Shown in pieces: positions 20,546 to 30,877 of a stretch of 64,000 bases of DNA (its first letter is position 1; every line of letters begins with the position of its first letter). A program made the translations under genes and the position numbers. The DNA is from Orychophragmus violaceus (lineage: Eukaryota > Streptophyta > Magnoliopsida > Brassicales > Brassicaceae), in the NCBI GenBank assembly GCA_030180135.1, contig CM058239.1:114299318-114363317 (forward strand), given 5' to 3'. A model generated the notes under the pieces. The model was not told the origin of the DNA. It searched no databases and saw only the letters and a program-made list of their open reading frames with translations.

Positions 20546-20724
20546 CTCGATTTCGAGCGCAGCCGCCCCCAAAAAACAAAGCTCACGCCGAGCTCAACAG
20601 CTTCTGACGAAGTTACACCAACTTATCTTTGTGAAATCAAAATAAGCCCCTAAATCCAATGCTTCTTTCTGACATAAAAGCTAGGATCATTACGAAATAC
20701 CTTGTCACAACATTCCCAAAACAA

Positions 20725-21196
20725 AAGATATGAAATTATCTCTTCCGAAGCGAAAGATATGAAGTTATCTCTTCTAAATCAAAGCGATATGAAATTATCC
20801 TTTCCAAGTGACCTAAGATGGCCTCTTCCGAAAGATCAAGCGATATGAAAGTATCCCTTCAGAGCGACCTGAAACGGCCTCTCCAAAAGCTAGAGCGACC
20901 TGGAATGGCCTCTCCCAAAGTCAAAACGATATGAAATTATCCTTCCCAAGTGACCTGAAATGGCCTCCTCCTAAAATCAAGCGATATGAAATTATCCTTT
21001 CCAAGAGACCTCAGACGGTCTCCCCTAAAATCAAAGTGATATGAAATTATCCCTTCAAACAAAGCGACCTAGAACGGTCCTCCCGCTTCGAACGAACTGA
21101 AATGATCGTCCCAAAAAACAAGCGACCTAGAACGGTCCTCCCGCTTCGAACGAACTGAAATTATCGTCCCAATGAAAGAGATCCAGAATGATCTCT
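20725..21196 (+). repeat. Array of short covarying hairpins in the Tat-A 3' region
   Basis: About 15 imperfect units of roughly 22-25 bp. Each has a short inverted repeat around a six-base purine-rich loop: GATA-TGAAAT-TATC (20727-20740), GAGACC-TCAGAC-GGTCTC (21005-21022), GACC-TAGAAC-GGTC (21064 and 21124 areas) and GAGATC-CAGAAT-GATCTC (21178-21195). Stem bases change in compensating pairs while the loop pattern stays. It lies between pol and the antisense gene, a region known to be hypervariable in Tat/Ogre elements. Confidence 0.75.
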
Positions 21197-21788
21197 CCAA
21201 AAAAAAAAGATACAATTCTTCTAAACCTCATACGGATTAAAAGAATCGGGGGGCTGCCCCACCCCTCAAGCAAAATTACGAGGACAAGACAGCTACTTAA
21301 GCATGCAACCTCTACGCACATCCCAAATCGGATCTTTGTAAGTTTACTTCGATTCGTTTTCATACTTAATGCTTCTCTTTTCAGTTCAGCAATCAAGCCT
21401 GAATCTTGCATCACGAAATAGCCGCACCTGAGATTATTCCTGGAGAAGAGCTCGAGCCCAAACACAATTAACCTAAGTGTTCGCCAAAAGAACTACCTAA
21501 GGCAAGTGATCTGCTCGACTCTTCCGTAAAAGTTCGAATTGCCACAACGGCTCGAACTTCCTGTGTTAAAACACGAAAACAATAAAATATATGCTAAGGC
21601 ATGAAAGATTTTATAAAAAAAAAAAGCAATTCATAAAAAAAAAAAAGAGGACATAATGTCCTCGAGTTCGAACAGAAAATTAAAGCCCCCTTGGGCAACC
21701 AAAGTCTGAAAAAGAAATTAAAAAGCCCCCTCGGGCAACGAAAAGTCTGAATTAAAAAGCCCTCTCGGGCAGAAACAGATGAAAAGGA
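21197..21788 (+). other. Tat-A 3' spacer with three GCCC..GGGC repeats
   Basis: Non-coding. At 21683-21776 three copies of AAAGCCCCCTCGGGCAACGA-like sequence occur about 40-45 bp apart, each with a GCCC/GGGC stem and four-base loop. The remainder is AT-rich with A-runs near 21617 and 21640. Confidence 0.6.
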
Positions 21789-24252
21789 CTAGAACTGCTT
21801 GGAAGGAGAGGAAGCCTCGTCTCGATCCCCTGTCTGACCATCGGTAACCCTGTCCTCCTCGAGGTGACCCTCAATCTCATCGCTAACTCGCGAATCAACT
21901 CCGGTCGGGAGGTTAGACCCATACTGATCAAGACGAGTAGCTGCCTGGCTTAGGGGGCGCGCAAGGATCACGGAGTCGTCCGACATCACCGGCAAATTAA
22001 GCTTGCTGATACTGAAGTCTGACACCGCCGCAGCGTTCATTTCCTCCGTGGCCAATCTCTTCTTCTCGGCCAAGTCCATTACCTCCTTGGTCAGGTCCAG
22101 TTCGCCAGAGGCGAACTCGGCGATAAGAGCGATATTAGCCAGGGCCTCCTGGAGCCTCATCTCAGCGCTCACGGCGACCTTCCTCCGGCTCTCTTTCCCT
22201 GCGATCCCCTCAAGAATCTTGAGGTATTCGCCGTTTAGCCCCTTCTTCGCCTCATGGGCTGCCACCTTAACATCAAACTCTCGGTCGGCAAGAACCTTAT
22301 CCAGATCAGCCTGGCATTGCGCAGCCCGCACGTCCGCAACACGACCTATCTCAATGGCCGTTCGGCTCGCCTCCTCCGAAACCGAAACCCGAGCCAGAGC
22401 ACCCTGTAATTGCCCATCCAGGTCGCCCGCCTTCTTCCTTATCTCCTCTTCCCGAGCCAAGGCCCCCTGAAGCTGCGCTTTCAGATCGCTGACCGTTTTC
22501 TTAACGGTGTCAAGCTCGCTCACCTGCGGTATCTCTCGCAGCTCGCGCTCGGCCCTAGCCGCAAACCTGTTCGCAGCCTCCAAGGCCTACAAAAAAAGAG
22601 GGAGTGTGTGAAGAAAGTTAAACACGAAACAAAACGAAGGGAAGAAATCATTACCTTCCCATAAGCCGCCATCATCTCGGTATAAGTATCACCAAGAGCC
22701 ATATCCCCAACATCCGGGAGCTGAACTCCCGCCGGCTTAAAATGCCTTAGCAGATAGGCGACACCCGTCGGGTCGTCCGCAATCGGGCATTCCTTCTGGC
22801 GCCTAAAGCGCCAGTTGAAAGACCCCGAGGACCCAGAAGAAGCAGGCCTCGCCTCAACACTCTGGCCCAATCTTCTCGAGCTCACCTCCGCGTCAGTCCT
22901 TCGATGCTTCGCCGCCGGAGAAGGACCGCCTCGGCTCTGGCCATTCGACCCTCTCGAACCATTCGACTTAGAGTTGCGCAAGGCTGGCTCTTCAGACGGG
23001 GCCCAAACCGGTTCCTCGCTGTCCGGAATAGGAGGTAAATCCTCCACCCCCACGTTTGCCTCTCCGGACCCTGCGACCACGGGAGAAACCCGAACAGGGT
23101 TAGGAGGAGGGATCGAAGGGGGAGGAGGAGGCCCCTCGTCCATAGCAAAAAGGAGGGCGTTGCTCAAGTCGCCAGCCTTCATTTTCTTTGCCAAATCAAC
23201 GGGATCTTTCCCGTTCCGACGGCTGCTAGATCTTCGCGACATCTTTTCAAGAGAAGGGGTGCTTGCATTAGAACTATCGTCCGAAACAGGTCGATCTGCA
23301 AACGAAACAGATTCGGGTCAGCCCAGCAAACGAAGGGCATATTGCGCGACGACCCTCAGAAAAAACTAACCGGAACACTTACTCTCTCCGGTCCGCTCGA
23401 TAATCCGAAGCGGAGCCTGAACGATTCGAGTCGAAGCGGGCTGGTGAGGGAGGCGTGATTCGTCTCGCAAAAGACAAGGTTGGTATAGAGGAGGTTGTCG
23501 GGCAGCAGGACCTAAAGCAGCCCGGATTCGCTGATCCGTGAAGTTACACCAACGGATATCCCCTCTCCGTAGGCGAGCTATCAAACTCGATGTAGTCGGG
23601 TCCAAAGGTAATGACTCAGGAGCCTCTGCAATGAAACCAAAAAGGTCATTAGCAAACAGCTCGATATCAATAAAGGACACCGCGGCAACTAGAGAAACTA
23701 GTAAACCCTATAAGCTAACCAACGTTAGCCGCACATCTTGTCGGGATAACCGAGTAATCAAAATCCTCGACCGAGTGATGATTGATCCTGAAGTAGAAGT
23801 ATTTACTCTTCCACACATCCCTCGTCGGGATCTCATCAAGGATCTTCCCATGGCGAGGAGAGAGGTACTAGGTTCCGGGAAAACGAGTGTTATGTTTTAC
23901 CGAACAAACCCTCATCAACTCCTCGACTCCAAAATCGATGCCTTCCTCGACGGCTCTGACCCCAAGCCCGATGACATACCGAACGAAATTCGGAGTCATC
24001 TGGTGAAAGGCCAGTTGGAGCTGAGCTAAAACCCATGAGATAATGCGAGGGATTGGAAAAAAACAATCCGCATTTATCGAAATAGGTATAAGAAGCGCAA
24101 CAATGGCCTTCGACGACAGTTTCCGGGGACATGTCCGGCGATGGGATAAGTATCTCCACCTCCGACAAAATCTGGCACTTCACCCTCAACTTCCGTATTT
24201 GGTCAACAGTCAAACTGAACGGTGGATGAGGACCAACCGGACCAGCCGTCAC
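21789..24252 (-). pseudogene. Tat-A antisense gene (aORF), spliced, with frameshift
   Basis: A multi-exon gene opposite to pol. Exon near 24252: a leader ending YTYF, then, after a one-base shift in a T-run (about 24060), IPRIISWVLAQ..HQMTPNFVRYVIG, typical of plant retrotransposon antisense proteins, then an in-frame TAG near 23877. Later exons: 23680-23381 (donor GAGAGTAAGT), an acid and Pro-rich exon (acceptor TTTGCAG near 23298) with RRSSSRRNGKDP, and a coiled-coil C-terminus (22586-21789; EANRFAARAERELRE). The intron 22587-22654 has GTAATG..TTGTAG borders. Such genes are known in Tat elements; their function is unknown. Stops and a shift mark it as decayed. Confidence 0.75.
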
Positions 24253-24728
24253 AGTAGGACTAGCCCTGGCTGTACTCTTTCAAACCATGGTAGTTTGGAA
24301 TATCGATAATTTCTTTCAAGGAAAGAGAGAAAACGAAATTTCCAAAGAGAGAAAATCTCGAAACAACGAAAAAGAAAATATGAGCGAGAGGCAAGAAGAG
24401 GATATAATGGAGGAGAAGAAGTTACCTTGACGATTCGCAGTGTGAGCAGTAATGGGAATCGTGCTAGGTAATTTCCCCTTTTAAACTACCTCGTGCTCGA
24501 GATCCGTGGGATTTTTGGTATCCCACAATCCCAACCGCTCGATTCGAAATTTGTAAATAATCACGAAAAAAGATCGAGGCAGTTGTGATCCTTCGGTCCC
24601 GTGCGATCTCAACCGTCGATATAAAATCTACGGATGGGGAAAAAATAATCATTAGATTTGTCACATCCGAGGCACGCACCTCTTCCCAAGGACGTCCACC
24701 GCCCATTAACCTCGACTTCTCGAATTCA
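24253..24728. other. Tat-A region between antisense gene and polypurine tract
   Basis: No ORF. It presumably holds the antisense promoter. A possible minus-strand TATA-like sequence is near 24402. Nothing else recognised. Confidence 0.4.
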
Positions 24729-24745
24729 ATGGGCTGGGGGGCTAT
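24729..24745 (+). other. Tat-A polypurine tract
   Basis: ATGGGCTGGGGGGCTAT abuts the LTR start. Tat-B has the matching GAGCTGGGGGCTAAC. Confidence 0.85.
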
Positions 24746-25283
24746 TGTTGGTACTGGATTTCCCTCTAGGAAATCCGGCCCATTAACAGACAAGACAGAG
24801 GCCCGTAATTACGAGCCCATTCCAGAATCAAAGATAGACAAGAGAGCCGACTCCCTTGATGGGCCCAAGCGAAGTAAATGCCCAGGAAAGGCCCAAACGA
24901 TGCCGAAGCCGGAGACAATCGAGCTCGAGCTCGGCAGAGGATGACGTGGAGATAGAGCAACTCGGTCTTCGCCAGTTCAACTGATCCGCACAAATCTCGG
25001 AGATCGTTACGACGACGAGGCCGAAATATCGGGACAAAGAGATCAGAGTCAAGACTATTTAAGAAGAGAAGTGGCGACTCATTAAAGAGATTCCAACCTA
25101 GGCTAAGAACACTTCGATTAGATAGCTCGATCCCGTACTTTGTACTCTCTTCTCGACTGTGTTTGTTCTATCTCGACGATCAATCTCAATAAAGTCTTTG
25201 ATTCATAGGAAACTATACCATTTCTATATCCAAAAGTCCAAATCTACGAATACAAATTCTTAGTGTGAATCCCGGATCTAACA
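24746..25283 (+). repeat. Tat-A 3' LTR
   Basis: 538 bp from TGTTGGTACTGG to GGATCTAACA. It contains a TATA-like CTATTTAAG (about 25053) and a poly-A signal AATAAA (about 25189). The sequence after it (GAGAC...) is Tat-B coding sequence near the gag-protease junction, which is why nesting in Tat-B is inferred. Confidence 0.88.
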
Positions 25284-25329
25284 GAGACCACCAAATAGCA
25301 GATCCGAAGCAACGGGTACAGACGAAAAT

Positions 25330-26075
25330 ATGACCGATCCACCAGACGCTGCAACCAACAATATTATCATTGGAGTATCACAATACTGCCGAGACACGGT
25401 ATCATCGATCAAGGCTTATCAAAGACGAGCTAAATTAAACGCTCATCGATCCACCTCTGATCAATCACCAAACAATACGATAACATTCGAGGAATGCGAG
25501 ATCACGAACATCGACAGGCCGCACAATGATCCGCTCGTCACCGAGTTGATCATCGGAGATCTTAACGTCGCCAGGATTCTGATCGACACCGGAAGTTCCG
25601 TGGACGTAATTTTCCGAGATACGCTAAAAAGGATGAACATCGGTTTGTCCGAGATATCTCCAATCCCAAAACCATTGACAGGATACACTGGAGACACGAC
25701 AATGACCCTCGGAACAATCATGCTACCGGTGCGGGCTTGAGAAATAACCAAAATCGTCGAATTTTTGGTAGTAGACGCTCTGGCGATCTACAACGTAATC
25801 ATGGGAACTCCATGGATAAATTCCATGAGGGCTGTCCCGTCGACATACCACCTTTGCCTGAAGTTTCCAACACCTGGCGGGATTACTACAATATGGGGAA
25901 GTCAAGCGCAATCCCAATCTTGTTTCATGGCCGAACACAAACTCAGGAAACCAACGATCGAGATAACTCGGAAGCCTAAGCGATCGCGGATCGAACCAGA
26001 TCAAGAAGCTACAATAAGATCCAAAAAGACGAAGAAAAACAGGAAGAAGAAGAAGATAACGAGCCATGCGAACCT
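25330..26075 (+). pseudogene. Tat-B gag end and aspartic protease
   Basis: The frame includes TVSSIKAYQRRAK (the conserved end of Tat gag) and the protease active site LIDTGSSVDVIF (about 25582), with the catalytic Asp in DTGS. A TGA at 25738-25740 interrupts it, but the same frame continues with VVDALAIYNVIMGTPW, the conserved C-terminal protease motif. A frameshift then separates it from RT near 26000-26075. The protease would mature the polyprotein. This copy is inactive. Confidence 0.88.
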
Positions 26076-26885
26076 GTGACATCAGTCTTCATAGACGACG
26101 AGCATCCAGAACGGTGTGTGGACATCGGAGCGAATCTGGACGATTCAATCAAAAAAGGGATAGTGTTGTGCCTCCGAGAAAATGTCAACAGTTTCGCCTG
26201 GTCCGCAGAAGATATGCCGGGCATTAGTATGGATATCGCATGTCACGAGCTGAACGTAGACCCAGCAATCAAACCCGTCCGACAGAAGAGAAGGAAGTTG
26301 AGATCTGAACGAACTAAAGCAGTCAACGACAAAGTAGAAAGGTTACTTAAAGTGGGTTCAATCATCGAAGTCAAATATCCGGACTGGCTCGCAAATCCCG
26401 TAGTCGTAAAGAAGAAAAACGGAAAATGGAGGGCTTGCGTTGACTTCACGGATCTGAACAAGGCGTGTCCCAAAGATAGCTTTCCGCTTTTGCATATAGA
26501 TCGGCTAGTAGAGGCGACAGCCGGAAATAAACTACTCACATTCATGGACGCTTTCTCAGGATACAACCAGATCATGATGAACCTAGACGATAGAGATAAA
26601 ACGGCCTTCGTCACTGACAGAGGAATCTATTGCTACAAGGTCATGCCCTTCGGCCTCAAAAACGCCAGAGCAACATACCAGCGTTTGGTAAACAAAATAT
26701 TCGCCGAACAACTCGGAAGGACTATGGAAGTATACATAGACGACATGCTGGTCAAGTCCCTCGAATAAGAAGACCATGTCAAACACCTGCGCGAATGCTT
26801 CGGACAATTAAACCTTCACAACATGAAGCTCAATCCGACCAAATGCAGATTCGGAGTGGCATCTGGAGAATTTCTCTGATATCTG
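26076..26885 (+). pseudogene. Tat-B reverse transcriptase
   Basis: It shows the same domain as in Tat-A: KKKNGKWRACVDFTDLNK, TFMDAFSGYNQI, YCYKVMPFGLKN and the catalytic YIDDML (about 26732-26749). A TAA (26766-26768) follows VKSLE and a TGA (near 26879) interrupts the thumb, which is otherwise complete and includes the segment that Tat-A has lost. Confidence 0.9.
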
Positions 26886-27663
26886 GTGACCCACCGAGGT
26901 ATCAAAGCAAATCCGAAGCAGATTAACGCACTGATCCAGATGTCCTCGCCAACGACGAAACGCGAAGTCCAACGGTTAATTGGGCGCGTAGCAGCATTAA
27001 ACAGGTTCATCTCACGATCAACCGACAAATGTCTGCCTTTCTACGACACCTTGAGGGGCAACAAGACTTTAAAGTGGTCTGAAAAATGCGAAGAGGCTTT
27101 CCAGCAGTTGAAGAAATATTTGGCAAATCCACCGGTATTGGCAAAACCGATCGAAGGAGAACCCCTTTTCTTATACACGGCTATATCCACCACTGCGGTG
27201 AGCAGAGTTCTAATCAGAGAGGACCGGGGTGAACAAAAGCCAATCTTCTATGTCAGCCAGACTCTAACGGATGCAGAAACTCGTTACCCGCAAATTGAGA
27301 CCATATTTATCTCAGCCAGACTCTAATGTCCGTGCGGAAATTGAGACCATATTTCCAATCCCATTCAATCATAGTCTAACAACTTTTCCGCTGCGGACGA
27401 TTCTTCACAGCCCAAGCCAATCCGGGAGACTAGCCAAATGGGCGATAGAACTTAGCGAGTTCGACATCGAGTATCGATCCAGGACATGCGCAAAATCGCA
27501 AGTGCTGGCAGATTTTCTCATCGAGTTACCGCAAGAAGGAGCAGAGGGGCTAGCAGAGGACTCGGACTGGCTACTCCACGTCGACGGCTCCTCATCAAAA
27601 CAAGGTTCCGGAGTAGGAATCCGCCTGACCTCGCCAACCGGAGAGATCCGGTCTTCCGCTTAA
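26886..27663 (+). pseudogene. Tat-B RNase H and start of archaeal-type RNase H, rearranged
   Basis: It begins THRGIKANPKQI and carries the Ty3-type RNase H. Near 27290-27380 a short local duplication (TTGAGACCATATTT appears twice) shifts the frame within the KLRPYF region. The archaeal-type RNase H starts at WLLHVDGSSSKQGSG (about 27570) and is cut by a second shift near 27655. Confidence 0.85.
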
Positions 27664-28556
27664 CTTTCCCTGCTTCAAACAATGAAGCAGAGTACGAAGC
27701 CCTGATAGCCGGGCTTAGACTAGTCCACGCGTTGAAGACCCAGAACATACAAGCATTCTGCGATTCGCAACTAGTCCCAAGTCAGTACAGCGGAGAATAC
27801 GAGACAAGGGATGAAAGAATGAAAGCATATCTGAAGATCGTCCAGGATCTAGTGAAGCCACTCAAGAACTTCAAACTGAAACGGATCCCTCGAGGAGAAA
27901 ATGCACCTGCTGACACATTGGCAGCAGTGGCTTCAACATCCGAGCCAGGCTTAAAATGGATCATTCCGGTAGATTTTATCGATAACCCAAGCATCGAAAA
28001 TTCCGCGACAGTCAATCTGGCTTATCCACCAGAGGAAGAAAACGAAAACTTGCCGCCAAGGGAGGATGACGCCGAAGCAGGAATACGAGCCGACGTAGAA
28101 TATGGCTGCGATAAGAAGTGGATAGAAACGATCTGTTCATACATAACGAACGGCGAACTCCCAGAAGATAAGTGGACAGCACGCAAAACCAAAGTGCAGT
28201 CTGCTCGCTATGTTCTGATGGATGGGAAAATATACAAATGGAGATTGTCCGGTCCCTTAATGTCATGCATTGAAGGCGATGAAGCAAGACGAGTTAAGAA
28301 TGAAGTCCACAGCGGTTCGTGTGGAAATCACTCTGGAGGAAGAGCGCTAGCAATAAAGATCAAGCATCATGGCTATTTTTGGCCAACGATGGCAAAAGAC
28401 TGCGAAAGGTTTTCTCGAAAGTGTGAGAAATGCCAGAGACACGCTCCAACCATCCGCCAACCGTCCGAGCTGTTGTCGTCTATTTCAGCACCGTACCCAT
28501 TCATGCGATGGTCGATGGACATCGTAGGACCTCTTCATCAAAGGCGCCCAAGTTGA
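27650..28556 (+). pseudogene. Tat-B archaeal-type RNase H end, linker and integrase zinc domain
   Basis: It continues with SNNEAEYEALIAGLRL and ends the RNase H with ENAPADTLAAVAS. After an acidic linker comes the integrase HHCC domain (HSGSCGNHSGGRAL..CEKCQRHAP) and the first core motif MDIVGPL (about 28516-28536). The frame ends at 28556, because about 40 codons of the core are deleted just after it. Confidence 0.88.
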
Positions 28557-29276
28557 AAACTTCGTCTGGAAGAATATCATATGCCGGCATGGGGTACCGT
28601 ACGAGATCGTTACGGACAACGGTTCACAGTTTATCTCAACACGTTTTGAAGCTTTTTGCGAAAAGTGGAAGATACGATTACAGAAATCAACGCCGCGGTA
28701 TCCCCAAGGGAATGGACAGGCCGAAGCCGCCAACAAGACAGTTCTCGACGGTTTGAAAAAACGACTCAACGAAAAGAAGGGACAATGGGCGGATGAATTA
28801 GAAGGAGTCCTATGGTCGCACCGAACAACTCCTAGACGAGCAACGAGCAAAATACCATTCGCACTGGTTTACGGATGGGAATGCGTAATCCCAGCCGAAG
28901 TTCAAATCCCAGGGATACGTCGCGAGCTACTTCCTAGACAGGAAGGTTTAAACCATTCGTTGCTCCTCGACGAACTAGACTTAATTGACGAGCGACGGGA
29001 CCGAGCATTAATTCGCATACAAAATTATCAGCAGGTAGTTGCAAGATACTATAACTCGAACGTGCGTAGTAGAAGATTCCGCGAAGGAGATCTGGTCCTG
29101 CGGAAGGTTTTCCAAAACACTGCCGAACGGAATGCAGGCAAATTAGGAGCCAACTGGGAAGGACCTTACAAAATCACGAAAGTTGTCTGACCAGGAGCAT
29201 ACGAGTTAACAAACATGGACGACGTCAAGGTTCCCATAAGCTGGAATGCGATGCATCTGAAGAAGTATTATCATTA
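28557..29276 (+). pseudogene. Tat-B integrase, C-terminal part
   Basis: It resumes at VENFVWKNIICRHG, then IVTDNGSQF with the second catalytic Asp and PQGNGQAEAANK with the Glu. The C-terminal GDLVLRKVF and GKLGANWEGPYK match Tat-A. One TGA lies at 29188-29190, then the same frame ends MHLKKYYH at about 29276. Confidence 0.88.
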
Positions 29277-29297
29277 AACCAAGACTTCACGCACTTT

Positions 29298-29340
29298 GAA
29301 CTACGAGACGGCTTGATCCCCGTAAGGGGTACGTAGGCAG
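29298..29340 (+). other. Conserved post-pol hairpin motif (Tat-B)
   Basis: GAACTACGAGACGGCTTGAT, CCCC-GTAA-GGGG, then TACGTAGGCAG. The counterpart is 20500-20545 in Tat-A. The stem is perfect here and the loop is GNRA. Confidence 0.65.
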
Positions 29341-29439
29341 TCGATCTTCTTAATCGGTTCAGCTGTCCCCCCTCTCCAAAAGGGGGGGGGGGGGAGTGGG
29401 TCCGTCTATACCTATACATCCATATCAGATCTCGCAAAT

Positions 29440-29720
29440 TTTGAAACAATTCCCAGAATTCGCCCAGAAGTCCTGAAGAAACCACTTCGGAAATCCGAGC
29501 TAAACCAGCTCGGATCTGAGCCCAACCAGCTCAAAAATCCGAACCAAAACATCTCGGACCTAAACTCGTCCAGCTCGGATCTGGGTCCAACCAGCTCGGA
29601 AATCCGAGCTGAAACATCTCAGACCCGAACTCGTCCAGATCGGAAATCCGAGCTGAAACAGCTTGGATCCGAGCCCAACCAGCTCGGAAAACCGAGCTGA
29701 AACAGATCCAACTGAGTATG
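29440..29720 (+). repeat. AGCTCGGA/TCCGAGCT hairpin repeats, Tat-B 3' region
   Basis: At least six degenerate copies of CCAGCTCGGAAATCCGAGCT-like sequence. The clearest hairpin is AGCTCGGA-AA-TCCGAGCT (29593-29610), and AGCTCGG-AAAA-CCGAGCT lies at 29691-29708. Related words recur in the LTR (about 32895-33035). Just upstream is a G-run at 29381-29394. Confidence 0.75.
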
Positions 29721-30119
29721 ACCAGTTCGGAAATAAACTCTCTTCACATTCGCCAGGTAACAAAATAAACTCTTTATTTCACTTTCGTTTAATTCACTTT
29801 CGGATAGAAATTAGGATACGATTTTCGGAACTTAGAACCAACCTACTAGTTTGTCGCATGCATATTAGCTAGGAATGATTTAACTTGTCCGCTGACGGCC
29901 GCAACGGACAAACGCATACATCCTTCGCGGATATAAGACAACATGTCCAATACGGGATGAGGCTCTATTACGTCCAACAACGGACATAAAGCGTGCTATA
30001 AATGTTTATTGTCGACAAAGGGAACATAATCGAGAGATCGACGTAAGATCCCGGATACGGGTTGTTGACAGGACTTCAAATCCGCCGCACAAGTACTAGA
30101 GACGATAATAAACCCCCAA
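29721..30119 (+). other. Tat-B 3' spacer
   Basis: Non-coding. I see no motif beyond scattered ACGGAC and ATAAGACAAC words that may be decayed repeats. Confidence 0.4.
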
Positions 30120-30592
30120 ATCCAGTACGACGCTACTCAGCACGCTGGTAAAATGACGTTTTATCCAAGTATATCTTGGATCGGTATCTTTGTAAGGTGG
30201 TCCTGCGGATACCGGTTTATTTTGAGAAAACGAGAGATGCGAGGCCGGAGTCTCGCGGAAAATCAGAGTCGAAAATCCAAATCCAGTAAAATACGGTACG
30301 CTGGTCTTAACAACGTCATTACTAAATACACGGCCGACTTGGGAATATAAGACGGAAGATCCCCGTACTAGTACCAAAGTCGACCGTAGAACCCATCGAA
30401 ACCCAGTAAGACGCTTCCAAGCACACTGGTCTAAATCATTTAGTACAAGCCCATAAAGGAAAAACATCTTGGGCTCAAAACCCAGCAAGACATTCCCAAA
30501 CGCGCTGGTCTAATCGTTGAAAGGTCGCGAGAAAAGGACGCTTTCCTCAAACCCCATTTTGAAACCCAGTAAGAAGTTTCCGAACACACTGG
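30120..30592 (+). repeat. CCAGY..RCTGG hairpin repeats, Tat-B 3' region
   Basis: Five units. The inverted repeats lie at 30122-30148 (CCAGT/GCTGG), 30283-30304, 30403-30429 (CCAGT/ACTGG), 30482-30508 (CCAGC/GCTGG) and 30566-30592 (CCAGT/ACTGG). Four of the five have the same 27-bp span. The change T-A to C-G between units keeps pairing. Each is preceded by AAAACCCAG-like sequence. Confidence 0.75.
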
Positions 30593-30877
30593 TCAAATCA
30601 TCATAAGTCCGTAAAAGGAAAACGATTGGTCGTTTTCTCAGACTCAACCTCAAAACCCTACGAAAAGCTTCCAGACTTACCAAACATGACAATGCCAAGA
30701 GCGTACCATCCCGCTAAAAAACCGACTCAAACCAAACTCAAACGAGCCTGAAAATAAACTCAGAAACTAAAAACAAAACCAGTTTATTTCAATGAGTCCA
30801 AAGGATCACAAGACGGAATGACCAACCATTCCGGAAACAACAACAAACTGAAGCAATAACACGAACAAACATGATTT

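Larger units (their letters stand above)
1..25283 (+). mobile_element. Tat-A: Ty3/gypsy (Tat lineage) LTR retrotransposon, 5' part off window, split by Ath-1
   Basis: The element runs in from the left edge and has, in order, reverse transcriptase, RNase H, a second archaeal-type RNase H, integrase, a repeat-rich 3' region, an antisense gene, a polypurine tract and a 3' LTR ending at 25283. The double RNase H and the antisense gene downstream of pol are marks of the Tat/Ogre branch. Integrase coding stops at 2477 and resumes at 19712, with TGGAT repeated on both sides of the inserted Ath-1. The 5' LTR, primer site and gag are outside the window. After 25283 comes GAGAC, the expected right copy of its own 5-bp target duplication, but the left copy cannot be seen. 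Several breaks make it non-functional. Confidence 0.9.

Noticed and set aside
24746..25283. Tat-A and Tat-B as one long element
   Set aside because: Two complete pol sets, two antisense genes and two unrelated LTRs with separate polypurine tracts show two elements.
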